Shown here: positions 34,225 through 46,750 of the stretch, one piece after another
How the letters are laid out: every line of letters begins with the position of its first letter
How positions within the stretch are numbered: position 1 is the first letter of the stretch
Origin: Telmatactis stephensoni
Taxonomy: Eukaryota > Cnidaria > Anthozoa > Actiniaria > Isophelliidae
DNA: 64,000 nt
Direction: 5' to 3'
NCBI GenBank assembly: GCA_029948255.1
Contig: JALIZF010001672.1
Span: 62,001 to 126,000, forward strand
The notes under the pieces: model-generated
What the model was told of the DNA's origin: nothing
The model's database searches: none
What the model saw: only the letters and a program-made list of their open reading frames with translations
Program-made: the position numbers and the translations under genes

Positions 34225-37200
34225 ATGCATTGGTTTAGTGGAGGCATACCTGAGGCGATAATGTCTTCTAAACAGCGACAAATTCCTTTTATCGTGTATA
34301 TACAAGGTTAGAATTTAACTGGAGATGAAATCGAAAAAACGTGAATTCCAGACATTGAATCAGATAACTTAAGCTTAATTTATATTTTGAATTTCGCTAA
34401 TAATCGTAGTAACTTTTTTCAGTATTATGCTATGACCATTGTACAATGTAATTAAGTAACAGTTTAACATTTTATAGCTTGGTTTTGGAACATCCTACTT
34501 TCAGTTCTCAGGGGATGTTTGTTATTATTTCTACTGAAGTTCCTGTTGCTAAATTTAGGTCAGGATGAATCTTCAACACAAATGAATGCTGTGTGGGATG
34601 ACTCAAAGGTGAAGATTTAATTGATAAACAGTCGGTAACATAACTTAAATATAATAATAAACCATTAAGTGCATACAGCTGTATCTTAAAGGGAAATAGT
34701 GTTTAATCAAGGGACTAAAAATTTGTTTCAGCTGTGTTATTTTATGGTGTTGCATCTACATTTGCATCTAAAAGAAATCATATTTTGTAGCATGACGTAG
34801 ATTTATCAGGGATTGTGGTAACCCAATACACCTTATTTGCTTGACTTGATGGTTTTCTAGTACAGTCTGATTGCTGCGAGCGAAGCAAGCAGTGACACTA
34901 ATCTTGCAGTAGGATTCCTGTGTGTCATGTGCAGCGTGTCTATAGACCAGCTCTGAACTCAACTTTTTGGTAGACATGCAGATTGAACGATGATTCGTGA
35001 CATCATCGAAATATGTTTGGAATCATCGGAATTAATGGTCAGTGATATATCACTTAAAATTATGCTAAGATGACAACTGCACTCACCACGCGACAACTGG
35101 TTATGAGCAGTTGCAAAATAGGTGGATTTAGTTTTATTTTACGTTTGTTATATGTGCGAAACAGCATGGCGACATTATATGAATTACAATTCAGCTGTTT
35201 TTTTTCCTGAGGTAAAGCTATTGTTATTCACAACTATTATCAAGTTGTGGGTTTATGTTACTAGAAGTATGCATCAAGGTCACAAAATGCTAAGTTATAT
35301 TTCCAGGGGAAGGCAATGTTCTTTTACGAGCTTTTTATCGATTGAAGCTAAATTCAGGCTGCAAGACAATAAGTTGTATTTGAACGTTCTTCAGAGGTAA
35401 AATCTCACAGACAGTCACATCATCATATCGCTAAAATGTCTGGTGAATCGAAACTTTAATTTGCTTTATCAGTTATACAGACCAACTCTCACAAGTTCAG
35501 CTAAATCGACAGATATTTATACACATCAACCAAAACAACATTTACATTTATTCTTTGTCAAATTCTCTGTCAATACAAAAGTATTCTTTATCCGCCACAG
35601 CCGGGGTGCGATTCATATTTTTATGAACTAACTTTAATCGGTTAGTTTTATTATCAATGCTATTAAAGACTGTGATTTTATGAAAAGGTAATAAATTTGT
35701 CAATGAATAAAATGTATTTATACATTTCTTAATACTTGTGTTGTTGTACGTATCAAGCACTAATCAACTTGTTTGAAAACATTTTCGGTAATACAGTATA
35801 TGAGTACTTAAACAACTCGCAGCACTTCACTTTCTGTTAGAAACAGCTAGTAATAAAAATGTTTAATTGCTTGAAAGCTTCAAATACTTTTATTACGAAG
35901 ATATAAAATAATGTTTACCTCAAACAAAGAGTCTTATTTCTCCAGAGATTTGTAATGGGAAAGAATCTGGGCAAGAGAAAATTTATGTCCATACATTTTA
36001 GTGCTGGACCAAAACATTTCCATGTATGAAATAAAAAATGCTTGCACATCAAGTGAATAGGCCTCATGACAGTTATGGCTGCCATTTTGACAAGTAGGAA
36101 AAACCTTGCATTTTAACAAGGATTCAGTCAGAAATCAATGTTAAATAATAATTATTTATTATTCATGTTAAATTCATGTTCTGATAGAACAATGAATTGG
36201 AAATGTTGTATTACATAAAGGATTGTATTGGCCACGTTTGAGAGATGTAGCTGATCTAGGGAGCAAGTAGTCTCATTTTTAGTTCTCCTACATTTCTTTA
36301 TGTTTTTCATGCATGTCACACACCACACTGATGACCCCAGAAAAATACTTCATTTGTTAGTAGTAACTTTAATAGCAGTAATGAACCCTGTTTGAAACAA
36401 AAAGAAAAAGAAAAATTCATAAATTTGGGTTACCTGTGGAGGCCAACTCCTTCATTTAAGGGGTGTTTACATGGCACTAGGATCATCCTAGCACTAGGAT
36501 CATCCCAGCAGCTGAATCATCCTACCTGCTATACATTTACTGCATTCTGTTTAGTAGGATGATCCTAGTACCCAAAGTGAAGACACAAATTTCTATGTAA
36601 ACAGAATGCAGTAAATGTATAGCAGGTAGGATGATTCGCCTGCTAGGATGATCCTCGTGCTAGAATGATCCTAGTGCCATGTAAACACCCTCTTAGTTAT
36701 TAAGTTACTTTAAACATTATCACTCTTTGATTTCATTATTGGATTAAAATTGACATGGTATGTCAGTTAAAAATGTAATTTGGTCATTGAAAAGTCATGA
36801 AGGAATTTTGTTTTACCAGGAGAGTGGGAACCTGGCTACTACTTGATGTATGACCCCATGAAATGGCGCTATTAAAGTTACACAAAGATTCCAGTTAGTT
36901 GCAACAGTGTAACTTGAGAGTGGCACTTCATGGGGTCATACATAAAGAGTAGGAACCGGGAACCCTGACGCTAAGAATAACAACCAAAGAAATTAAATAA
37001 CAATTATTTTGATTTCTTTGGTTGTTATTCTAAAATTGTTTTTTTATTGTTTTATGATAAGAAATATTGTTGTTGTTTATAGGTGACAGAATTATTCTCC
37101 CCTGAAAAGTGTGTGGCCATCAAACTCAACAATGAAAGGTACATACATGTAATGCTCTAGTTAAGACTAATAAAAGGATGTAATATTGACATCAACATCT

Positions 37201-40200
37201 GTTAATTTTATTTCAGTGAACAGTGCAATCAGTTTTCCCAGCTTTGTATCCTTAGGTATTATGTTACTTGTTTAAATTTTGTTTTTAGTGATTAGAATGC
37301 TCTATTAGAGATGAAGCTATTTTCCCTGGTAATATTAATCTGTGACTTCTTGTAAGGGCTATACTTTTTCAGGGGTGGGGTGGGGAGGGAGGGAGCAGGG
37401 CAGGATGAGGGGAAAAACCTGTCGGAGGATACATCCTTGATTGTTGCAGACCTTGTTATTGGTACCATCATGGCTGACAAATAATGTGAATCATTTCATT
37501 GCAACTAAAAATGTCTATAAAATGGACACCTCTCCATCACCAAGAGAATTTGACAATTCCTTGACTTCCATCAGACCCTGTTGTGTGTATTCCATCAGTT
37601 TTTTTTATTGGTTCAACTGGAATGCCTTTGGAGGTCATAGGAGGAGCTGTTAGCTCTGATGAATTCATTGTCAAAGCAAATACTGCTTTTGAGGTAAGGA
37701 CATTACAGACCTATGGTTGATGTACATAGAATCCCTGAAATTTTTTGTTCATCCTCCACCTTGCTCTGAATGTTGCAAAAAGTTCTTTTATCACTAAAAG
37801 ACAAACACCCTTAAAAGAACATAGTGTTCTTCAATACACTGGTATGCTATGATTCTACAGTATGTTTATCATTAATTGACTATCCCTAGGCTTTCAGAAA
37901 GGAAGTTCCCAATACTGAATCAAGTCAGCAGGCTGAACCAGTACCTGTAAGTAGCCAAACTAGCCCCAGAAAAGTTATTTGTAAAGTGTGGTAATTAATC
38001 AAACAAGATGGTGCAACTTGTTGTGCAAGATGTATGGTTATCATTTTGTATTGTACCCCCTTTTTGCTTGTTTCAAGTTGCAAAATTGTGAAATCTAAGG
38101 TCTAGTTCAGATGTTCACTAACCACGTGCCATATCAAATAATTCTTGTAAGCAAAAGCATTGAAAGGTCTGGTGTCTAAATAAGTTTGGAACTGCTGTTT
38201 AGATTTAGACTATGGCTTAGGCACATGACAGCCAGCCAAATGATTTATTTCTAACTAGAATGTGAAATGAGAAAGGCACATAGAGAAGCAAGGGTGGGCA
38301 AGCAGTTCAAAGCTTTGGTCTGTCGCCTCTGTGGTCCAAGGTTCAATTCCTGGATGGGGCATCACATGTGGCTTGAGTTTGTTTAAAGTTTGTTCTCTCC
38401 CTAACTTCAAGGGTTTTTCTCCAGGTCCTCCAGTTTTCCTCCCTCAGTGGAAAAACGAACTAGTGAGCTGAGAGTTGTTTGTATAGAATATTAGAATGTA
38501 GTGGTAGTGTGTGTGAGAGTGCAATGTCCCCTCAATTAGTGCGGTGAAGTGCTAGAAGACATTGGACACTCAAATAAACAGTTATTTATTTATCATTCAT
38601 TATTATGGAAGTTGTTGTAGATTTGTTGATAAATATATCTTTGTGTTTGATTTATTGGTAAATATATGTCACTATCCCTTTAGAGTACCTCATCAGAATC
38701 ACAAGAAGTAACATCTGCCAGTACCATAGAAGAGAGAGTTGATAGGTGAATTTATTGTTGTTGATTAGATTTCATCTTTGTCTAATGACCTACCCAGTCA
38801 TCCCTTGAGAGTTGCCTATCCTATCTGTGCTCAGTACTGTGTGAGTTTTCAATCTTTACCCACTGATGGGATAATCAAACAAGACAGCTTGTTGATCATC
38901 TCATTGACAGAAATCAAGACTAGATTGTGTGTTAACATTGCCTGAACATTGCACATCATGGTCCAGGTCATCCAAAGCTTGTTAGCACTGACCCAGGGCT
39001 TAGTCTAACCCGCCTTAAAGCAACTGGACCCAGTAGTACTGCTGACATCACTGGGGACCTATTGTGAGGGTCCTGAAGAAGGGGGGGGGGGGGTCCAAAT
39101 CCCATTCCCAGCCTACTTTTTCATTAAAATCCCAATCCCATGTGTCTATGTCGAGGATAAGTGGATACAAGAGACCAGTACCTTCCCATTCCTTGACACT
39201 CTGGGTCTCTTAGACTGAAACTTTGTAAAGTTTATGATTTGTTGATATTCCATCCCAGAGCAAAACGACTTATTGAAGAAAAAAGAAAAGAAAAAGCAGA
39301 AAAAGAAAAACAGGTGAATGTCAGCTCATGTCATCTTGTTTTTCACTAACAACTTTTACTTGTAAATGAGACCTCTATAAAATGGATATCTCTATATTAA
39401 GGACATTTTTGTTCGACCCTTTGGTGTTCGCTTTAAAGGGGTTCCTCTGTACGCGAAAGATAAATGAAGTGTTGGTAGATGGAAAGAATTTTACAATATA
39501 ACAATTCATTTGCGAGATAGAATTGAAAATGGATGGAAGAATGAGAATTCATTCATTCATTCATTCATTTGAATTTTATTTTTTCACCTAAGGAAAAAAT
39601 CGAGAAAGAAACAAAACGACGCGAAGAAGGACAACAAATTACCATTGCTAAGAAAGAAATCGAGGAACGACGCCAACAAGATCTTGTAAATCAGATTCGT
39701 GAAGACAGAGCAAAAGAACGAGCCGCTCGTGAAGCTATTCGTAAACAAATCGCTCAGGACAAAGCAGAAAGAGAAGCCCGAAGAAAAGACGAATTACGAG
39801 ATAAAACAACTACACAGCCATCCACGTCAAGTCAAACAACAACAACAACTACACCGAAAATCAACTCGTAAGTGTTATGGTATATCAGTACGGCCTTGTT
39901 CACTAGGTGATTAATTTTTTCATTGGAAAAACACTCTTCAAAGGAAATGCAAAGGATAAAACGTCCGTACCCCCTTCACCTAAGAGCGGACGGTGCCCCT
40001 TCTATCCCTCCCTTCATCAGTTCTTCGCCCACGGGTATTCAAAGCTATGCTGACCTACAAAAGAAGAGGAAAGTAGAAACAACGATGTGAGAATTGCATG
40101 ATGACCGGGGTCGAACTTGTGACCTCTCGCTCAGATGTTACGTACTAGCTAACTAACACACACTTGCTCCTTGAAGAGCTTGAAGATGCAACCATGTCTT

Positions 40201-43200
40201 TGAGACCGATAACCTTAACCTCGTGCAGGGTAGTCTTCGGGTGTGGACACTTAAATATGCAAATTTCTAAAAACGTTTTCACTCCGTGCATTTTTTATGA
40301 GGGTTTATTTTGTTTAATTGTCCCTCTGTCGCTTAAGCTGGAATGGAAAGGAGACAATATTGCATTCAGTATATAAAACCATATATGAGATATTTTTGAG
40401 TTTTGTCTGCGCAGATAGAGTGCTTACAATATATCCGTGAAAAAGTTAGCGAACTAAATTGTACTAAATAGCGCGAAATCCTTTGTTTTATTGTTTAATT
40501 AGTGCAAATTAGTGCAATTTCTTACAAAGTTTTTCACGGATATACTGTCAGCACTCTATTAACGCATTATCATATGGCTATTTGTCCAAACATTGACCCT
40601 TTCAAAATCATCGAACCTAGAAGCAGAGACCGAAATGGTTCTTGGGTACACTAGTAATATATGGATTTTCATGTGTTCTATCTATGAATGTGCTGAATAA
40701 ACACATCAGGAATACCAAGAATTTGCCTCAGTCGCTGTTTGAAACGTCCAAGTCCACGCGTTAAGCCTGGTTCACACTAGCGTCGTAAGCGACGGAATCG
40801 CAATCAGAATCGCTAGAAGCTTACGATCTACTGTGAAGTCAAAACAACGCAATCAGAAGCGTAAGCCTCGGTTTCGTGCTCGTTCCTGTGGTGTTTCTCC
40901 GGAGATTCAAAATGTCGGGTGATAAAAACGAAGACCACCTACTTCTTTTGGTCTTTTTGCTCGTTATTTTGAGACGCCGACGACAAAGAGATTCAAATCA
41001 ACAACAAGAAATTGCTGGGTGAAAACGTTACAGTCGAAGCGAAAAATTTACCGCGAATATTGGAGTCTGGTGAGAGAAATGAAAACTCAAATGTTTATGG
41101 GGGTAGAATTGTGTATGTTGTTTTATACGATTTGATTTTCTTCCTTCAATGTTTTCCGCCTTTGTTATTTACTTTGTTTAATTCTATATTCATTTGATGA
41201 GTTCTGTCATTGGTAAAATCTTCCCACTCCGATTCCTATTCTGACCCTTTGGTTCACACTGGATCGTAAGTGTCATAATCGGAATCGGAAGAAAAACAAA
41301 CTCTTCTGATCTTTCCAATTGCGATTTCGTCCCCTTTCTGCTCACAATTGCAACTCCGATTATTGGTTCACACTGGTCATAAGCGCCTCTTATGATTACG
41401 ATTCTGACGGCAGTCTTTAAAATCATCTAATCATCAGATTTCCCAATATATATATGTTTATTTCGGTCTCAGCTTCTATGTTTTGAAAGGGTTTGTTTGT
41501 ACAATTAGCTATATATGACATGTATTGATGTTATCTTTAGGAATATCGCTCGACTTCAATTCCGTCTTCCTGACGGTAGTAGTGTTATTGAAACATTTCA
41601 AGCTGACGCGTTGTTGGAAGCAGCCAGGCAGTTTATCGAAAAAGTAAGTGAATGAACAGCTGGAACCTTCCCCCTGTCAACCCCAAAACATGAAAAAAAT
41701 TGACAATTAAATAGACGGATACGTAGACAGACTGTTCGCCAGTGGCCGGCTCAGGGGATCGGCGCACTGGGACAGTCTGCACTATAACGGCACGATGGCG
41801 TACATGTACATAGCAACTGAGTTCTCAAAGTGCTCCGATGAATTCTATAAGGTAGTTTTAAATATTTCAGGTTTACAATAGGTTTTCACCAAAAATATTT
41901 TGAAGTTTTGCTGTACTATGAATACTGCAACGGGACTTTGTGAATTACAATCTGTGCAGCCATGTTGAAACTGTGTACACGTCACTGTGACGTCATGGAG
42001 CAGGCATCGCTCTCGGACTACTGGTGTTTCATAATTGCTACTTTCCATTAGCCAGCGTTGCATTCGGACTGATTTCTCGTTTAGTCTGCGAAATAACACC
42101 AGAAACCGTGTTCCCTGCGACTCACACGATTGTACGTAATAGACGTAATAGACTCTAGTAACAAATGTAATGAAAGTCCACGTAGTACTAAGATAGGATG
42201 AAGTTGAAGTTAGAATGAAAGATGCAGTCCTAAAAGAGAAATAGATTTTGTTTCGTTCTCAGTGTAGACTCGGTTTTCAGCCGTGGGGTGTCGTTTGGCC
42301 AGAGGATCGAGGGCGCATCGAAGCCACTATGGCTGGAATTCGAGCCTATTCTCAGTGGTCTCAGTGATGCTTATTCTTACATAAACTCTCATTGGATAAT
42401 TGAAGTTTGGTGCGAAATTGGAACCACACGCGACCGTATCGATATCCAATGGAAATTCGTGTAAGAATGAGCGACCAATCAGAATCTATTATATATAATC
42501 ACGGTTTCTGGCGCTGTTTTGACCAAACGGATGTAATGCAGGATACTTTGAATGGCATGGCAATTACTATTTCCTTTTCCCTTCAGACACTCGATATTTA
42601 TGTGTTATTTCAAATTCTGGGCTGGCTAGCATAAAACATAATGTGGAAAACACTGGACAGAAGGAAACTTGACAGTAAAACTATATCACCTCTAATTACT
42701 ACAAGTAACCACTAAAATCTTTCTTTGTAGCACTTGGAATCACGGTATAGCGGTATCACCTTGACAACGGTGTATCCAAGACGACAGTTGACGGACGAAG
42801 ATATGATGATGTCACTGAGTTCTCTTGGTTTGGTTCCAAGTTCAACACTCATCGTCTCCCCAGTAAGGGCCTGATTATATGAAATGGGCTGGCCCGGTTA
42901 ACCAGGCTGACTTCTTTTGTTTTCTTTTTCCTGGAGCCCACAACAAAAAAGTCATCCCGCTTAGCCGGGCCAGCCTGGTTCATATAATTGGGCCCTAAGT
43001 AGTGTCATTCGTTACCTGATGCCGATTGCTTTGTAAGCACAGCCTGATACTTTGTATTAACTGGCTTAAGAAAGGGCAGGGCGGATCTTCACTTGCTCTT
43101 TTTTTTGTAGAAGACAGAAATTAATCATTGCTACTTGTAGGTTTGATCGCTGTTTCTAACTCCGTTTGGTTTTACTTTTTTATTCTTACCATATTTTCTA

Positions 43201-44130
43201 CTATATATTTCTAACTCTACATTGTTTTCCCACTGTCCCTAACCCTGTTGTTTTCTTACAGAGTAATTCTTCATCTGTCTCTAAGGCTTCGTCTGGTTCT
43301 TTCATGATGATGCTACTGGCACCCCTCATGGCTTTGTTTAACTTCATCAAGATGTTTCTGTTTGGTGGTTCTGAGCACCCAAGGGGGTCGTACGGCGGGG
43401 ACAGTGTACATCGCAAGGAGGGGAGGGAAGAAGTCCAGTATACCGATGCTAGAAAAACAGAAAGGTGAGGAACACTTAATCTGTACCGTTAATTCAATCC
43501 TGATTTCATGCGAATAAATGGAAACACTATCCTAAATCTTACTTATATTATATTCTATATTATACTTATATTGTTTTCTTGACGGATAGCTCTCAAAGAC
43601 ACCCTTTTGTCGGTGACGGAACGTTTGTTCCCAAGTAGTTTTAGAGATTTTGACCATTTTGTTGTGAGAGCGAAATTGTTCATTGTATCATGTCTGGCAA
43701 CAACGGCAGCAAGTTCAAAAATGTGAATTTTTCTCTGCAATATTTTGAACATTGCCTGTCTCGTAATGAATGTTGCAGAGTGATGATAGACGCTGCAGTT
43801 TTTCTCGGCAACAAAATCTAATTGCGTTGCCAGCGCGAGAAAAAAATTGCAGCGTGTATCGCCGGCTTAACGTCGAAATTCAAATGCGCGCGCAAACTCG
43901 AGAGTATCGCAGATTTACAATCATGGGTTGAATGCGAGCGGTATTTACGATTTCGTTTCTTACAATATCATTGAAATTGATATTTACCGATTTACGTTTG
44001 CAGTGATTTACGAAGAAGACCTACCGGTAACCAAGGATATAAAGAAGGCAATATTCATCGTTTACGAAATCAGGATGATGACGACGATGACAATAACACT
44101 TGGAATGGAAACTCCACACAACAGATGTAA
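34225..44130 (+). CDS. UBXN4: UBX domain-containing protein 4 (erasin), ER-associated degradation factor
   Basis: Thirteen exons: 34225-34306, 34559-34608, 37083-37138, 37217-37245, 37575-37693, 37890-37946, 38684-38745, 39259-39313, 39593-39867, 41541-41643, 42731-42862, 43262-43464, 44004-44130. The junctions keep frame throughout and give 449 aa; human UBXN4 is 508 aa from memory. The N-terminal thioredoxin-like domain (1-112) starts MHWFSGGIPEAI and contains DESSTQMNAVWDD and PSVFFIGSTG. A Lys/Glu-rich coiled coil spans about 150-235. The UBX fold (262-340) starts ARLQFRLPDGS and has a YPR turn instead of the usual FPR. A hydrophobic hairpin (about 352-373) would insert into the ER membrane. 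The C-terminus ends NNTWNGNSTQQM, as in vertebrates. The family recruits p97/VCP to the ER surface. The donor after exon 4 is GTATCC, weaker than the rest. Introns carry a SINE, a Harbinger relic and several MITEs. It converges with STARD3. Confidence 0.95.
36461..36690. mobile_element. Long-hairpin MITE in a UBXN4 intron
   Basis: GGGTGTTTACATGGCACTAG at the left is mirrored by GTGCCATGTAAACACCC at the right. The arms (about 100 bp each) remain complementary through repeated CTAGGATGATC motifs and GCAGTAAATGTATAGCAGG. Only about 30 bp of loop remains. A second smaller inverted pair (GTATGACCCCATGAA, about 36850-36946) lies just downstream. Confidence 0.8.
38285..38600 (+). mobile_element. tRNA-derived SINE (family A), copy 2
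   Basis: This copy has box B-like GGTTCAATTCCTGG near 38340 and the family body (TTGAGTTTGTTTAAAG, GTTTTTCTCCAGGTCCTCC, GTGTGTGAGAGTG). It ends ACACTCAAATAAACAGTTAT plus TTATTT. It is inserted in the UBXN4 intron before the exon at 38684. Confidence 0.75.
40600..41500 (+). pseudogene. PIF/Harbinger transposon relic with transposase N-terminus
   Basis: From the ATG at 40912, an Asp/Leu/Arg-rich frame (MSGDKNEDHLLLL, then ILRRRRQRDS) runs to a stop at 41022. In a shifted frame it continues with NCWVKTLQSKRKIYREYWSL up to about 41100. This is the conserved N-terminal region of HARBI1-type transposases (WV..L..KR...EY..L). The nuclease domain is missing. Repeated TGGTTCACACT(A/G) ends occur at 40763 and again near 41252 and 41364. 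An outer inverted pair (CCCTTTCAAAA...AGACCGAAAT) lies at about 40602-40643 and 41460-41500. It sits in the UBXN4 intron between exons 9 and 10. Confidence 0.7.
42867..42995. mobile_element. MITE immediately inside a UBXN4 splice donor
   Basis: GGGCCTGATTATATGAA at the left is mirrored by TTCATATAATTGGGCCC at the right; inner complementary GGGCTGGCCCGG/CCGGGCCAGCC extends the stem. TAAG stands on both sides, and the left TAAG is part of the GTAAG donor of the exon ending at 42862. The MITE thus starts about five bases inside the intron. Confidence 0.75.
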
Positions 44131-44214
44131 ATCAGTGATTCCTTGTTGCCACTTTAGTATTACTTCAGTAATACCATGATCACCTCGGGATCTATTGTTT
44201 TTGGAGGGACGTTT

Positions 44215-44390
44215 AATCGCTAACATCCCTCCCTCATGAATAGAAAGAGGGAAAATTAGTTCTAATATTCCCTCATTAATTATTAATGAGGGATGATTAG
44301 AACTAATCGTCCCTCATCCATAATTAATGAGGGACGATTAGAACTAATCGTCCCTCATGTTATTCATGAGTGGTTGTCCCTCATTTAACG
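44215..44390. repeat. Palindromic block of TCCCTCAT / ATTAGAACTAAT
   Basis: Alternating complementary units around GAGGGACGATTAGAACTAATCG recur three times in head-to-head arrangement. Outside it, CAGTAATACCATGATCACC (about 44166) is mirrored near 44732-44753 as GGTGATCATGGTATTAC, suggesting the outer ends of a ~590-bp element. Confidence 0.6.
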
Positions 44391-45017
44391 CAATCATCGG
44401 GACGATCGGGACATCTTTGCACGCTGTCCCGAAACTCTGTAACTTTATAACGCACCGATACCTCTTACCACTGCACACTCTTACGCGTGTGGGATCTATG
44501 CATTCTATTTTGCGCATGAGCATAACGAAGCAAAGAAAGCATCATGAAAAACAATTTAGCTTTCGAATTGATTAACAACCTATAAATACTTGTTCATTGT
44601 AAGTATATAACAAAGAAATCTATTTTCGAAAGTCCCCAGAGAACAGGGTTACGCACAATTGGTAAAAGAATTGTATAATATTTTCAAGTTTTGGATGAAC
44701 AAACAGCGAAGCATATTTTCGTTTATTTCCTCGGTGATCATGGTATTACAAAGTAATACCATGACTTCTTCGGGATATTAGTGATTAAATGTCCCCTCAG
44801 CCTCGGGAGGTTTAGTAAAAGTCCCTCGGCCTACGGCCTCTTATTAACAGCGTTTGTCTTTGCTTAAGATAAATGAACTACTGAATCTTTAAATGGAGTC
44901 TTGACTTATGTTTCTGTTCAAGATTTACTCATGACGCCATCCTTGCAGGGACAATTTCCAATCCCTGGGCAACTTTCACGATTCCAATGATTGACGATTC
45001 AAGCTAGCAAGCGTATC

Positions 45018-45640
45018 TTAGGGTGGATTTACCTATTCCGTCGTCTAGGCAACACCGTTGCTATGCGGTGCGCGCGTTATTTCGCGCCGTTCCAGCGAGT
45101 ACTTAGTATCCACGCAGGAATGGCTGAGCTCTCTCTGGGGTACTGGGACCAAGACTGTACTTTCTGGTTAATTTAACAATAAAAGATTCAATTCAGATAT
45201 TCAAAAAATGCGCTTTTTCCACGTAGAAATGTTTGTCTTGGAATTTTTCATAAAAATATGCATGGATTTGAAGTTTTGACCAATCGCGGCAAAATGATGA
45301 CTTAAATGATGATTAAGTGCTTCGGAGAACCAAAAAACAAATAATATCTTTTTCATATTTTTGTCTTTCGCTAAACGCATGCTTACTTGTATTCGCTTCG
45401 TGATGCTGGATATTTGTGCTTAATTTGGGAGTGTAAGTCCTAAACAATGAGTTGAATCTCTTTTTTCTGGATATGCAAATTAGCTATGACGTCACATAAT
45501 GACGTCACTACTGAGGAGAGCTCATGTGCAGTAAAACATTTCTGTCAAGTTTCATTGATTTTCGACGAAATGGGTAAGTTAAATGGGTCCTTCAATTTTT
45601 CCTAGCAACGGAAGAAATAAATAGTTAAGTCCACCCTTAA
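45018..45640. mobile_element. MITE with TTAGGGTGGATTTACCTATT ends
   Basis: The left end (from 45018) is mirrored on the right by AATAGTTAAGTCCACCC near 45619-45637, and the next block CCGTTGCTATG pairs with a diverged mirror CTAGCAACGG. The interior carries two TGACGTCA palindromes (45487-45494 and 45500-45507). Length is about 0.62 kb with no coding capacity. Confidence 0.65.
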
Positions 45641-45786
45641 CACTAGTATAGGGACAGTTCGATTGATTCCTCCACGGCATAAGATTATTCTAAAATTATA
45701 AAACCACAAAAGAAAATAAATCTATTAATAAAATTTTTCTTTGATGGATTCAAAGTGTTTGTTTCTATTTAATGAGTTGAGGGCAT

Positions 45787-46153
45787 GTACACTTATTTCA
45801 AAAAACGTTTCGGTTCAAAGCAACATGCGTCAAGGCAAGCCCGAAATGAATGCTGGTTTTGTGCTGCTAATTATAATATATTCAAATCAGACTTGTTATC
45901 AAAAGAATTGAGTGTGGTATACTAACAAAGACTTGAAAATGCTCACATTTTGTAATAGTTCAATAGAAACGAGTCTGATTTGAATACATTACAAACAAAA
46001 CCAGCATTCATTTCAGTCTTGGCTTGGCGCTTGTTGCTCTGAACCGCGACGTCTTTGAAATAAGTGTATATGACATGCTATCTTTAGGAATATCGCTCGA
46101 CTTCAGTTCCGTCTTCCTTATGGTAGCAGTGTTCTTTTGAAATAAGTATATAG
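45787..46153. mobile_element. Inverted-repeat element bordering a duplicated host exon fragment
   Basis: The left arm (about 45789-45898; GTACACTTATTTCAAA, then GAATGCTGGTTTTG) is mirrored by the right arm (about 45970-46068; CAAAACCAGCATTCATTTC, then TTTGAAATAAGTGTAT). The right-end sequence TTTGAAATAAGT(G)TATA occurs again at about 46136-46153, so the piece at 46069-46132 is sandwiched between two copies of the terminus. Confidence 0.65.
46069..46132 (+). pseudogene. Duplicated fragment of UBXN4 exon 10 with its acceptor
   Basis: The sequence matches the 3' end of the upstream UBXN4 intron and the first ~40 bases of the exon at 41541: ATCTTTAG acceptor, then GAATATCGCTCGACTTCA, TTCCGTCTTCC and GTAG(C/T)AGTGTT. 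Intronic bases (ATATGACATG) are shared, so this is a DNA-level duplication and not a processed copy. Substitutions (GACGG changed to TATGG) and loss of the exon's 3' part make it non-coding. Confidence 0.8.
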
Positions 46154-46474
46154 GACTGGACTGGGGAACGCTAAACAGTGGCCTGCCTAGAGCCTCTCTG
46201 GGGAGGGGGAAGGAAGAGCTTTTGTCCTAGGCTAAATATCGTCCCCTTAACAACAGCCCAAGACGACAGAGGTCTAGTAAGAATTAATTAAAACACGAGG
46301 GACAAACAATGAAATGTAAAATATATCGGTGTGAATATTTAATAATTTACTAGATTCTTTTAAAAACTACTACAGCATTGAAAAATAATTTATATAAAAA
46401 CTTTTGCGCTGGATATACACACTATGGTCATTTTCAAATAAAACGTTTAATCAATGAACAATCTCTCTTTTGTA

Positions 46475-46617
46475 AAGCCTGGTTTTCATGCGTGACGGAA
46501 GGAGAAGCAATACGTACTGTCCACTGTATGTATTCTCTCACCAAGTTGAGCAAAGCAACACTGAGTCTGCGTGTTATCCTTCCGCTTCTGCTTCCGTCGC
46601 TCGTGAAAACCAGGCTT
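46475..46617. mobile_element. Short MITE with AAGCCTGGTTTTCA ends
   Basis: AAGCCTGGTTTTCATGCGTG at the left is mirrored by GCTCGTGAAAACCAGGCTT at the right, with the inner complementary blocks GACGGAAGGAGAAGC and GCTTCTGCTTCCGTC. Its end resembles those at 40763 (Harbinger relic) and 54545, suggesting one family. Confidence 0.75.
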
Positions 46618-46750
46618 AAGACAAATCACGTTTCCATGGAAACTGACTTTTCCCTTTTGTTAGACTATTACAGTGCCATTTCCATGGGAACAGTAGGATA
46701 AACATTAGCAATTACTTTCCCTTAGACTGCTACCATGGAAACGAGTTTAA

